Shown here: one piece after another, positions 5,263 to 12,165 of the stretch
Position numbering within the stretch: position 1 is the stretch's first letter
Layout: each line of letters begins with the position of its first letter
From: Syntrophomonadaceae bacterium
Lineage (GTDB): Bacteria > Bacillota > Dethiobacteria > DTU022
DNA length: 14,230 nt
Reading direction: 5' to 3'
Assembly (NCBI GenBank): GCA_003558195.1
Contig: PWMM01000105.1
Location: 1 to 14,230 of the forward strand
Translations under genes and position numbers: made by a program
The notes under the pieces: generated by a model
Seen by the model: the letters and a program-made list of their open reading frames with translations, nothing else
Database searches by the model: none
Told to the model about the DNA's origin: nothing

Positions 5263-7551
5263 ATGTCTTTAAAAGTGCGATTGGCTATATACTCCAGCCT
5301 GGTGTTAATGGTTGTATTTGCATTATATTTGGGGCATCATTATCGTCAAGACATGTTGGCCATGGAAAAAGCAGAAATTGAAAATATTGAGTTACGCCTA
5401 TCAGGTATCAAATCAGAAATAGATGAACGCTTTCACGTGGCCTGGCTTGGAGCTAAACTTATTGCCGGTGATGAAATAATCCTGGAAACCTTTGCTAAAA
5501 GAGACAGGGAAAGCTTGCAGGCTATGTTGTTACCGCAATATAAAAGCATCCAGGATCAGGTTGCCCAGTTCCATTTTCATCTTCCCGACTCCACCTCTTT
5601 TTTAAGATTGCATGAACCGGCAATATATGGTGATAGTTTACTCAGCTCTCGTCCTGGTGTCAGGCAAGCAAATGAGTCAAAAAAAGTTGTCCGCAGTTTT
5701 GAAACAGGTTTGGGAGGATTTGGTGCCCGGGTAATTATGCCATTATCATACCAGGGAGAGCATGTGGGCACAGTTGAAATGGGCGCCAGGCTGGATCAGG
5801 ATTTTTTAATGGAGCTCAAAAATAATTATGGCTCAGAGTTCTTTATCTATGATCTTAAGAATAGCGATCAGTTTCTGGCTGCCACTCTTGATTTCGATCC
5901 TTATATAATCAAAGAAAATATACAAGAGGTTATAGAAAGTGATGATTTAGTAATTATCACAGATAACAGGCAGAGTGCGATAACCATCTTTCCGCTTTTT
6001 GATTACAATGATGAAATGATTGCTTATTTTAAAATGGTTTCTGACCGCAGTGAGATACTCTCCGCTATTAGTAACAGGCAAATTACTATGATGCTACATT
6101 ATATTGCCGGTGTTATTTTAGCTGCGTTTTTGGTTATGTATACTTTAGATAAATCTATCCTAAGGCCCCTTGGTGATTTTGGCCAGTACCTGCAGCGGGT
6201 ATCTTCCCTGGATTTCTCGGAGCGGCTGCCAGTGGCCAGGAAAGATGAGCTTGGTGAGATGGCAATAAACCTGAATAATACTGTGGATATAGTAAAAAAT
6301 TCTATTGACAGGATGGAAAATTCTCACAAGCAAACCCTGCTTGTTCTTGATAACATCACCGCTGTTGTATATGTAGCTGATTTAAATTCCCATGAAATAC
6401 TTTTTATGAATAAATATGGACGCGATTTATATGGAGATGTGATTGGTAAGAAATGCTATCAGGCTTTACAAAATAATCAGGACAGACCCTGTGAATTCTG
6501 CCAAACAAAAGGTTTGTCTACCAAGGCAATGCCCGGTTCAGGAGTAATATCCTGGGAGGTTAAAAGTACCATTGACCATAAGTACTACAATTATCGTTGC
6601 ACTGAGATCCTCTGGTTAGATGGACGCCGGGCTAAATTATCGATCGGTACAGATCAAACAGAAAAAATAGTAGCTGAAGAAATGGCCAGGCAAGGTTTTG
6701 AATGGTATCGGGCTATTGCCGAGGATATCCCTGCCCTGGTAAACCGGTTTAATAATAAATTTGAGCTGACTTTTGTTAATAATGCTTACAGCCGGTTTGT
6801 AGGTTTAAAGCGAGAAGAAATAATTGGTAAAAACCTTTTCCAGTTTATCCTGCCTCAATTGAAGCAAAAAGTTTACGATGCCTTGAAAAACTTAACTCCT
6901 AACAACCAGGTTGCAACTTATGTCAACCCAAAAGAAGCTTTTGATGGAAGTATCAGATGGGTTAAATGGTCTACCCGCGCTGTTTTTGATCTGAATGGTA
7001 AATTATTAGAATATATCGGAGTAGGAGAAGATATAACAGAGCAAAAAGAGTATGAAAACAGGTTAATGAAACTCAGTCTTTATGATGGTTTAACCGGGGT
7101 TTATAACAAGATGTATTTTGACAGTGAAATTAAAAGGTTGGAGGGGGGGCGTGAATACCCTGTCTCTATTATTGTTGCTGATCTTGATCATTTGAAAATC
7201 ATTAATGATACTTATGGCCACAAAGCCGGCGATCAACTTTTGAAAACCGCAGCTCAAGTTATAAGTAATGCTGTTCGGATGGGTGATGTTGTTGCCAGAA
7301 TTGGGGGCGATGAATTTGCAGTTATTATGAAACAAGCCAGCCAAGCAGTCGGTGAAAAAGTTATAAGCAGAATTGAAAGTGGAATCAATGATAACAATCT
7401 TAAACAGGTCAATGTTGTTCTCTCTCTATCTACCGGGTTAAGTGTTGCCGAAGGTCCACAAAAACCCCTGGATGAGGTTTTTATTGAAGCAGATAATAAT
7501 ATGTATCTCCAGAAAGCAAAAAAAAAGCTGGGTAAAAAAAATATTCAATAA
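5263..7551 (+). CDS. membrane diguanylate cyclase: Cache-like sensor, HAMP, two PAS, GGDEF
   Basis: A 762-residue transmembrane sensor enzyme making cyclic di-GMP from two GTP. Order: membrane helix about 7-23; an extracytoplasmic sensor about 30-275 resembling double-Cache type 3 domains (FHLPDSTSFLRLHEP, then GVRQANES and GTVEMGARLD); second helix about 278-294; HAMP about 296-348; PAS 1 about 358-468 with cysteines 398, 410, 413 and 446; PAS 2 about 480-595 ending GVGEDITEQKEYENR; GGDEF domain about 600-755. The active-site motif GGDEF at 681-685 is intact, and the product-inhibition site RMGD (672-675) is spaced exactly five residues before it, so an active, feedback-inhibited cyclase is expected. 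There is no EAL domain. The start is ATG 5263; GGAGG at 5248-5252 is ten bases upstream, rather far. The gene sits behind a cyclic di-GMP riboswitch and an HDOD gene. The ligand is unknown. Confidence 0.93.
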   Translation: MSLKVRLAIYSSLVLMVVFALYLGHHYRQDMLAMEKAEIENIELRLSGIKSEIDERFHVAWLGAKLIAGDEIILETFAKRDRESLQAMLLPQYKSIQDQVAQFHFHLPDSTSFLRLHEPAIYGDSLLSSRPGVRQANESKKVVRSFETGLGGFGARVIMPLSYQGEHVGTVEMGARLDQDFLMELKNNYGSEFFIYDLKNSDQFLAATLDFDPYIIKENIQEVIESDDLVIITDNRQSAITIFPLFDYNDEMIAYFKMVSDRSEILSAISNRQITMMLHYIAGVILAAFLVMYTLDKSILRPLGDFGQYLQRVSSLDFSERLPVARKDELGEMAINLNNTVDIVKNSIDRMENSHKQTLLVLDNITAVVYVADLNSHEILFMNKYGRDLYGDVIGKKCYQALQNNQDRPCEFCQTKGLSTKAMPGSGVISWEVKSTIDHKYYNYRCTEILWLDGRRAKLSIGTDQTEKIVAEEMARQGFEWYRAIAEDIPALVNRFNNKFELTFVNNAYSRFVGLKREEIIGKNLFQFILPQLKQKVYDALKNLTPNNQVATYVNPKEAFDGSIRWVKWSTRAVFDLNGKLLEYIGVGEDITEQKEYENRLMKLSLYDGLTGVYNKMYFDSEIKRLEGGREYPVSIIVADLDHLKIINDTYGHKAGDQLLKTAAQVISNAVRMGDVVARIGGDEFAVIMKQASQAVGEKVISRIESGINDNNLKQVNVVLSLSTGLSVAEGPQKPLDEVFIEADNNMYLQKAKKKLGKKNIQ

Positions 7552-7556
7552 ATCTA

Positions 7557-7664
7557 TCAGACCTGTCCTTATTGCAGCTTGCGTAAAAAGGTATTACCTG
7601 CCGAACGTTGCAGGATCCTGCTAAGGTCTGAATTTAATGTAGTTTACTAAACAGTAAGTTTTTT
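7557..7664 (+). promoter_or_regulatory. structured leader of the adenine deaminase gene, class unknown
   Basis: TCAGACCT (7557-7564) is a perfect eight-base complement of AGGTCTGA (7624-7631) and can close a domain. Inside it GCAG (7574-7577), CCTGC (7597-7601), GCAGG (7610-7614) and CCTGC (7617-7621) alternate, so GCAG/CTGC partners can be exchanged; GCAGGATCCTGC is itself a 12-base palindrome. After the closing helix, TTACT (7644-7648) pairs with AGTAA (7653-7657), followed by six T (7659-7664) that run into the Shine-Dalgarno sequence. The purine riboswitch core is not present. The layout resembles a cis-regulatory RNA, but this is inference. Confidence 0.4.
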
Positions 7665-7677
7665 GGGAGGATATACA

Positions 7678-9423
7678 ATGGATGATCGAAGCAATGAATT
7701 ATTAGAAATGATGCAGCGCCGTCTTGCTATTGCCCGGGGAGACGAGCCGGCCACCTTATTAATAAAAGGGGGCCGGGTGATCAATGTTTTTGATGGTACC
7801 ATAAATGAAACCAATATTGCCATTGCCGGTGGAACCATAGCCGGCATTGGTGGTGACTATACAGCTGGTAAAAAAGTAATCGAAGTTGACGGTGCCATTG
7901 TTGCTCCTGGTTTGATCGATGCTCACCTTCACATTGAAAGTACCTTACTTTTACCCCCGGAATTGGGGCAGGTCATTTTAGGTCATGGCACTACTGCTGT
8001 TATTCATGATCCCCATGAAATTGCCAATGTTATGGGTCCAGAAGGTGTAAATATGATGATCGAGCTGTCCGAAAAAAGTGCTTGTGATTTTTTTGCTACA
8101 GTGCCTTCTTCTGTCCCTGCTACCGACCTTGAGACAGCTGGTGGTGAAATTCGATCTGAAGATGTGGCAGAACTGCTAAAGCATCCTTTAACAATTGGGT
8201 TGGGGGAAGTGATGAATTATCCGGGGGTGGTAAATGGAGATTTAGAAGTACTCAAAAAAATTGCTGCTGCCGGAAAAGCTGGCAAGGTGGTGGATGGCCA
8301 TGCACCAGCGTTGCAGGGACAGCAGCTTCAGGCGTACCTTTCTATGGGTATAAGTAGCGACCATGAATGTATTAGCGCTGTAGAAGCCCTTGAAAAACTT
8401 GCTGCCGGTATGAATATTATTATCCGGCACGGTTCCGCTACTTCCAGCCTGGCAGAACTGATCCCACTGGTTAACAAGGCTAATGCCGGATCTTTCATGT
8501 TGGGCAGTGATGATCGAGAGGCTGGAGAATTACTTGAAAGAGGGCACCTGAATGAAGCATTGCAAAAAGCTGTGGCTTTAGGGGCAGACCCCCTGTTGAT
8601 GATAAGAATTGCCTCCCTGAATACTGCCCGGCATTTCCGCCTTTATGACAGGGGTGCGGTAGCACCCGGTTACCGGGCTGACCTGGTTTTTTTCGAAGAT
8701 CTCGAAAGTTTCCGAGCCTTAATGGTCTTCAAAGATGGCCGGATGGTAGCTCGCGATGGTAAAGCCATTATAAAGCTTCCTGCTTACAATTTACCAACCT
8801 CTGCCCGGGATAGCATCATTCTTTCCAAACCCCTTGAGAAAAACGATTTTAGCATAACATATCCACCGGGTAGAGTACCAGTAATTGGGGTTGTCCCGGG
8901 CCAATTGATCACTGAAAAATTGTTCCTCGATTTGCAACGGGAAGAAGATGGTGCCGTTAAAGCGGACCCGGTTTCGGGGGTTAATAAAATTGCTGTTATC
9001 GAAAGGTACGGCAAAAACGGTAATATTACCACAGGGCTGATCCGAGGGATTAACCTTAAGAGAGGGGCTCTCGCTTCCAGTGTTGCCCATGATTCTCATA
9101 ACCTGATCGTGGTGGGAGCATCAGAAGAAGCAATGGCCCGGGCTGCCAACGAGTTAGCCACTGCCGGAGGCGGATTCATAGTAGTAGGTGAGGATACTGC
9201 AGTTAAAGCTTTACTTCCTTTACCGGCTGGCGGCTTGATGTCAGATCAACCTGCTGAAAAGGTGGCTGAAGAAATGGCCGCAATACTACAAGCGGCAAGG
9301 GAACTAGGTACAGAGTTGCCCCAACCTTTTTTAACTCTCGCTTTCATGGCCCTGCCGGTTATCCCTTCTTTGAAAATCACCGACCGGGGTTTGGTAGATG
9401 TAGATGAATTTGCCTTTCTTTAA
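7678..9423 (+). CDS. ade: adenine deaminase
   Basis: A 581-residue cytoplasmic amidohydrolase converting adenine to hypoxanthine and ammonia in purine salvage. The length and full domain set match bacterial adenine deaminases. An N-terminal composite beta region (LLIKGGRVINVFDG) precedes the metal motif DAHLHIEST (H83, H85). Further likely ligands are E177 in GLGEVMNYPGV, H208 in DGHAPALQG and H229 in SSDHE. GSDDRE (D278/D279) occupies the usual TDDR position, followed by GHLNEALQKAV and the family block RGAVAPGYRADLVF. The C-terminal part has the adenine-deaminase-specific region with IERYGKNG and SVAHDSHNL. The start is ATG 7678 behind GGGAGG (7665-7670), seven bases away; an in-frame TTG at 7663 lies inside the binding site and is rejected. 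It has its own structured leader after the cyclase gene and a convergent neighbour downstream. Confidence 0.95.
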   Translation: MDDRSNELLEMMQRRLAIARGDEPATLLIKGGRVINVFDGTINETNIAIAGGTIAGIGGDYTAGKKVIEVDGAIVAPGLIDAHLHIESTLLLPPELGQVILGHGTTAVIHDPHEIANVMGPEGVNMMIELSEKSACDFFATVPSSVPATDLETAGGEIRSEDVAELLKHPLTIGLGEVMNYPGVVNGDLEVLKKIAAAGKAGKVVDGHAPALQGQQLQAYLSMGISSDHECISAVEALEKLAAGMNIIIRHGSATSSLAELIPLVNKANAGSFMLGSDDREAGELLERGHLNEALQKAVALGADPLLMIRIASLNTARHFRLYDRGAVAPGYRADLVFFEDLESFRALMVFKDGRMVARDGKAIIKLPAYNLPTSARDSIILSKPLEKNDFSITYPPGRVPVIGVVPGQLITEKLFLDLQREEDGAVKADPVSGVNKIAVIERYGKNGNITTGLIRGINLKRGALASSVAHDSHNLIVVGASEEAMARAANELATAGGGFIVVGEDTAVKALLPLPAGGLMSDQPAEKVAEEMAAILQAARELGTELPQPFLTLAFMALPVIPSLKITDRGLVDVDEFAFL

Positions 9424-9592
9424 ATATTGAGTATCATTTTTGTCATCAACCAGTTAGCCTTAAAGTACAAGATCAGCTGTTAAATGTACAGGCCAGGCTT
9501 GGCATTACGGGTAGATAGAAGAGGCATATAAATATAAGGTTTGTGCTGTTTCTTGTCTTGATAGTATGGGCCACCTCTTCAGCTTTATAGAT

Positions 9593-9871
9593 TTAAACCC
9601 GGGCTTCTTCTTTTTCTGATTTGCTTTCGCTGTTTACTTCAGTCCATTTTTTTTCAGCCTTTTGTTGCCAGGCTTCAGCAATCGAGTCCATTTTTGAAGC
9701 GATCTGGCCGGATAAGATTGTACCAGCGCCTTCGTGGGTTGGTTGGGCTCCAGACTCCCTGATCATTTGCCGCAACTCTTCCGGGTTCTTCTTGAGGTAA
9801 CCTGTAATCGTATTAAATACTTTTTCACCAAAAAAACGCTTGCCTACTTCCATACTTTTGGTCATCATCAC
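9593..9871 (-). CDS. 92-residue protein of unknown function
   Basis: I do not recognise this family. The protein is soluble, starts GTG-ATG-ATG (MMMTKSMEVGKRFFGEKVF), has a central KKNPEELRQMIRESG segment and ends in a highly charged tail rich in K, E and S. There is no signal peptide, membrane segment or cysteine. The start GTG 9871-9869 has GGGAGGG seven bases upstream; the ATG directly after is a possible alternative. The stop TGA of the possible small gene before it overlaps the GTG by two bases, suggesting translational coupling. It is convergent with adenine deaminase, with a 169-base gap where I see no clear terminator. The good binding site and amino-acid composition argue for a real gene. 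Confidence 0.65.
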   Translation of the reverse strand: MMMTKSMEVGKRFFGEKVFNTITGYLKKNPEELRQMIRESGAQPTHEGAGTILSGQIASKMDSIAEAWQQKAEKKWTEVNSESKSEKEEARV

Positions 9872-9989
9872 AAAGCATCCCTCCCCATAGTTTTAGCTAG
9901 TCTTTCGGCATTAACTGCCTCTTTCCTGGCTTTTTTGCAGCCCCTTTAAGAGCAGCAAGCTGGGTTAAGCACTTTATGTTGACAGCCAT
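9868..9989 (-). pseudogene. possible 40-residue protein with a frameshift, coupled to the 92-residue gene
   Basis: From ATG 9989 the frame reads MAVNIKCLTQLAALKGAAKK up to a six-base A run (T6 at 9931-9936 on the plus strand), then goes out of frame to a TAG. With one more A in the run it continues ARKEAVNAERLAKTMGRDAL and ends at a TGA (9870-9868) overlapping the GTG of the next gene. The charged helical composition and exact coupling suggest one real small gene, but there is no clear ribosome binding site before the ATG and the open stretches are short. Function unknown. It may be a chance reading, a decayed gene or an assembly error. Confidence 0.35.
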
Positions 9990-10074
9990 GTTTACGATTT
10001 CGAACTTGTTGGTATAGCCTAAAAATATAACAGGTAAAGTATTTAAAACATAAATCATGAGATAACTGTTATTA

Positions 10075-10452
10075 CTAGTTAATTTCACGAGGAATATCTT
10101 TTTTAAGATTCAAATATGGCTCTTCAATCTTTTTAGATATATTACTTTGCAATTTTACTAAATCATCTTTCAATATGTCTGCAGAAACTTCTTTTACTGA
10201 ATCTAAAAGCATATTATTAAATTTGATTTGCTCATCATTTAACTGATAGTAAATCCAGCGTCCTTTCTTGCTGCTCACAACCATACCGGCATCCTGCAGC
10301 ACTTTTAAATGCCGAGAAATATTATACTGGTTCTCTCCTAGGGTTTCGACTATTTCACTCACGCAAGCCTTTTTAAGATGGTGCAATAAAGCTAGAATTC
10401 GAATCCGGGTTTTTACCGATAGGCTTTTTAGGGCTTGGATATATTCTTCCAT
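10075..10452 (-). CDS. ArsR-family winged-helix transcriptional repressor
   Basis: A 125-residue protein of the ArsR/SmtB fold, a homodimeric repressor released from DNA by an effector. The N-terminal helix EEYIQALKSLSVKTRIRILALL is typical, the recognition helix region CVSEIVETL / NQYNISRHLKVLQDAGMV spans about residues 29-58, and the wing SSKKGRWIYYQL follows at 60-71. The ELCVCD metal motif is absent: the only cysteine is C30, so it is unlikely to be a classical arsenic or cadmium sensor. The C-terminal extension (about 85-125) is longer than in the smallest members. The start ATG 10452-10450 has AAAGGAGGA six bases upstream; longer in-frame starts would include the promoter. It ends TAG-TAA-TAA, a tandem stop. 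It is divergent from the FMN-binding lipoprotein and probably controls both. Confidence 0.9.
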   Translation of the reverse strand: MEEYIQALKSLSVKTRIRILALLHHLKKACVSEIVETLGENQYNISRHLKVLQDAGMVVSSKKGRWIYYQLNDEQIKFNNMLLDSVKEVSADILKDDLVKLQSNISKKIEEPYLNLKKDIPREIN

Positions 10453-10467
10453 ATATGTCCTCCTTTG

Positions 10468-10489
10468 TATATGCGTTATACTGCATATA
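10468..10489 (-). promoter_or_regulatory. palindromic operator candidate at the arsR-like gene
   Basis: TATATGC and GCATATA are perfect inverted arms of seven bases separated by eight bases. Position and size fit the imperfect 12-2-12-type palindromes bound by ArsR/SmtB dimers. It overlaps the predicted start of transcription of the repressor gene and ends 15 bases before its ATG, as expected for autoregulation. Confidence 0.6.
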
Positions 10490-10518
10490 TTGTAACACTT
10501 GCTGAAAACCACTGTCAA
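10489..10518 (-). promoter_or_regulatory. promoter of the arsR-like gene
   Basis: On the minus strand TTGACA (10518-10513) and TACAAT (10494-10489) are separated by 18 bases, a near-consensus sigma-A promoter. The palindromic operator begins directly at the -10. Confidence 0.7.
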
Positions 10519-10555
10519 ATATAATATTGAAATAAATTATTAGGGCTTAAATGGG

Positions 10556-10595
10556 TTGACATTATGGTCAGTTTATACTACTATGACTATATAGT
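10556..10595 (+). promoter_or_regulatory. promoter and palindrome of the FMN-binding lipoprotein gene
   Basis: TTGACA (10556-10561) and TACTAT (10579-10584) have 17-base spacing. Directly after the -10 lies the perfect palindrome ACTATATAGT (10586-10595), with a partial repeat TACTATATAA next to it at 10597-10606. This is where a repressor would cover the transcription start; it differs in sequence from the operator of the divergent repressor gene, so joint control is only inferred. Confidence 0.55.
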
Positions 10596-10661
10596 TACTA
10601 TATAATTTATAGCTTAATAACCTCAGTGCTGTGGAATTTATCAGTAAAAGGAGTGATTAGT

Positions 10662-11183
10662 GTGAAAAGATTGTTATTTTTACTGCTACTGGTTTTTGTC
10701 TCAAGCCTGCTGTTACTAACCCTAGGTTGTGACGCACCTGGAGAAGTTTCAAACGATCAAGAGGAAGAAGTTTCGCCAGATGAAGCAGCAGAACCTGCAC
10801 CAGCTCCAGCGCCTGCTGCTGGTGAACAAAACTTTGAAAATGGCACTTATCGTGGAGCATTTATTGACAGGGATGCTGTTCAAGTTAATATCCAGTTTTC
10901 TTTGGAAGATAATATTGTTACCAGCATAGGCTACCGCCATCTTGGTCACCGGGGGATCAATTATCTTGAGCCTGACACTGAAGCGACAGCAGCAATTTTA
11001 GACCAGCATGAGCAGATTCTTGAGCACCTGGAAGGTAAGGATGTTCGGGAGCATTTAGCAGACCTTTTCGAACCTGGTAATTTTGTTGAAGATGTTGATG
11101 GTTTTTCCGGGGCTACTATTAGAGCGAACAAGGTGATTTCTGCAATTCGGGACGGCCTTAACCGAGGCGTTTACGTTTATTAA
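10662..11183 (+). CDS. FMN-binding domain lipoprotein
   Basis: A 173-residue exported flavoprotein. The N-terminus MKRLLFLLLLVFVSS continues to a lipobox-like TLGC with C23 as the likely lipid-bearing cysteine. An acidic and Ala/Pro-rich linker (about 26-54) leads into an FMN-binding domain (about 57-173): FENGTYRGAF, VNIQFSLEDNIVTSI and DGFSGATIRANKVISAI. SGAT at 149-152 is the site where ApbE-type transferases attach FMN to the threonine (T152), as in RnfG/NqrC-like proteins and small extracellular flavoproteins. It probably carries electrons at the outer face of the membrane; the partner is not in the window. The start is GTG 10662 because AAAAGGAG (10646-10653) lies eight bases upstream; the in-frame ATG-like start at 10626 has no binding site and would spoil the signal peptide. 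An intrinsic terminator follows. Confidence 0.88.
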   Translation: MKRLLFLLLLVFVSSLLLLTLGCDAPGEVSNDQEEEVSPDEAAEPAPAPAPAAGEQNFENGTYRGAFIDRDAVQVNIQFSLEDNIVTSIGYRHLGHRGINYLEPDTEATAAILDQHEQILEHLEGKDVREHLADLFEPGNFVEDVDGFSGATIRANKVISAIRDGLNRGVYVY

Positions 11184-11213
11184 AAGTATAAGGCGAATGT
11201 AAAAAATCCAAGC

Positions 11214-11245
11214 AAGCTGCCGCGCATAATGCGGCAGTTTGTTTG
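11214..11245 (+). terminator. intrinsic terminator after the FMN-binding lipoprotein gene
   Basis: CTGCCGC (11217-11223) pairs perfectly with GCGGCAG (11231-11237) around a seven-base loop, extendable by AAG/TTT pairs, and is followed by TTTGTTTGT. It lies about 30 bases after the lipoprotein stop and separates it from fabI. Confidence 0.8.
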
Positions 11246-11289
11246 TACAAAAACGATCTAACAGCATAAAACATCCAATTTCTCCTGAA

Positions 11290-11323
11290 TTGACGCTCTC
11301 TCTGTGTTAAAATAGTATATAAT
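11290..11323 (+). promoter_or_regulatory. fabI promoter region, elements not cleanly spaced
   Basis: TTGACG (11290-11295) and TATAAT (11318-11323) are both good elements but 22 bases apart, too long for one standard promoter. TAGTAT (11313-11318) would give the ideal 17-base spacing with TTGACG. The fabI ATG lies about 55 bases further. No FapR-type or FabT-type palindrome is evident. Confidence 0.4.
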
Positions 11324-11376
11324 CATTTAACATTTCTACAGGCAATCATTATACTATTATACAAGAAAGGTGTTTG

Positions 11377-12162
11377 ATGAAAATGAACGTGGATCAGATG
11401 TTGTCCGGGAAGAAGTTCTTGATCATGGGAGTAGCTAACCAGCGCAGTATTGCCTGGGCCATTGCCAAAGCTTTTTCCTCTGCTGGAGCTGAACTGGCTT
11501 TTTCTTATCAAAACGAGCGTTTTAAGGGGAAGGTAGAAAAGTTAGTTGAAGAAGAGATGGCCGGATCTTTGCTTCTACCCTGTGATGTAACTGATGATTC
11601 TGCCATCGACAATCTTGCTGCAATTATAAAAGAAAAGTGGGGGGCACTTCACGGGGTTGTGCATAGTCTAGCTTATGCTAAAAAAGAAGAATTAGACGGT
11701 CAGTATTTAAATACATCTCGTGAAGGCTTTCTTTTAGCCCAGAATATAAGTGCCTACTCTCTTACTGCTGTTACTAATCGCCTTTACCCTATGATAAAGA
11801 AAGGAGGCAGTATAATTACCCTTACTTTCCAGGGTTCCGAGCGGGTGGTGCCAAATTACAATGTAATGGGTGTGGCTAAAGCTTCCCTGGAAGCCAGTGT
11901 GCGCTATCTGGCTGCTGACCTGGGGCCCATGGGAATAAGAGTAAACGCCGTTTCAGCCGGCCCTATCCGCACTCTTTCAGCTAAGGGGGTCAAGGATTTC
12001 AACCGCCTGCTGGAAGGGGTGGAAGATAAAACACCACTGCGCCGTCTTGCTGATGCTGATGAAGTGGCTGGGACTGCCCTTTTTCTGGCTTCTGAACTTT
12101 CCAGCTCTGTAACCGGAACCATTCTTTACGCCGACTGTGGCTATAATATTATGGGTAATTAA
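11377..12162 (+). CDS. fabI: enoyl-[acyl-carrier-protein] reductase (NADH) FabI
   Basis: A 261-residue short-chain dehydrogenase-like enzyme for the last reduction of the fatty acid elongation cycle (trans-2-enoyl-ACP to acyl-ACP). FabI features: GVANQRSIAWAIA nucleotide-binding start (18-30), CDVTDD (69-74), HSLAYAKKEEL (96-106), the signature PNYNVMGVAKASLEASVRYL with catalytic Y161 and K168 in the FabI-type Y-x6-K spacing, and SAGPIRTLSAKG (193-204). The second conserved active-site tyrosine (Tyr146 of E. coli FabI, ten residues before the catalytic one) is F151 here, within TLTFQGSE. The start is ATG 11377 with AGAAAGGTG just upstream; the preceding in-frame TTG is closer to the binding site and unlikely. 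It stands alone, 3 bases from the end of the convergent DUF116 gene, and not in a fab cluster. Confidence 0.95.
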   Translation: MKMNVDQMLSGKKFLIMGVANQRSIAWAIAKAFSSAGAELAFSYQNERFKGKVEKLVEEEMAGSLLLPCDVTDDSAIDNLAAIIKEKWGALHGVVHSLAYAKKEELDGQYLNTSREGFLLAQNISAYSLTAVTNRLYPMIKKGGSIITLTFQGSERVVPNYNVMGVAKASLEASVRYLAADLGPMGIRVNAVSAGPIRTLSAKGVKDFNRLLEGVEDKTPLRRLADADEVAGTALFLASELSSSVTGTILYADCGYNIMGN

Positions 12163-12165
12163 AAA

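Noticed and set aside
7557..7670. Purine (adenine/guanine) riboswitch before adenine deaminase
   Set aside because: The conserved three-way-junction sequence of that class is not present on the plus strand.
9492..9503. GCCA-GGCT-TGGC hairpin as terminator after adenine deaminase
   Set aside because: Only four pairs and no T run on either strand.
10626..10661. Longer start for the FMN-binding lipoprotein at 10626
   Set aside because: It would put the ribosome binding site inside the gene and add residues before a complete lipoprotein signal; GTG 10662 is better placed.
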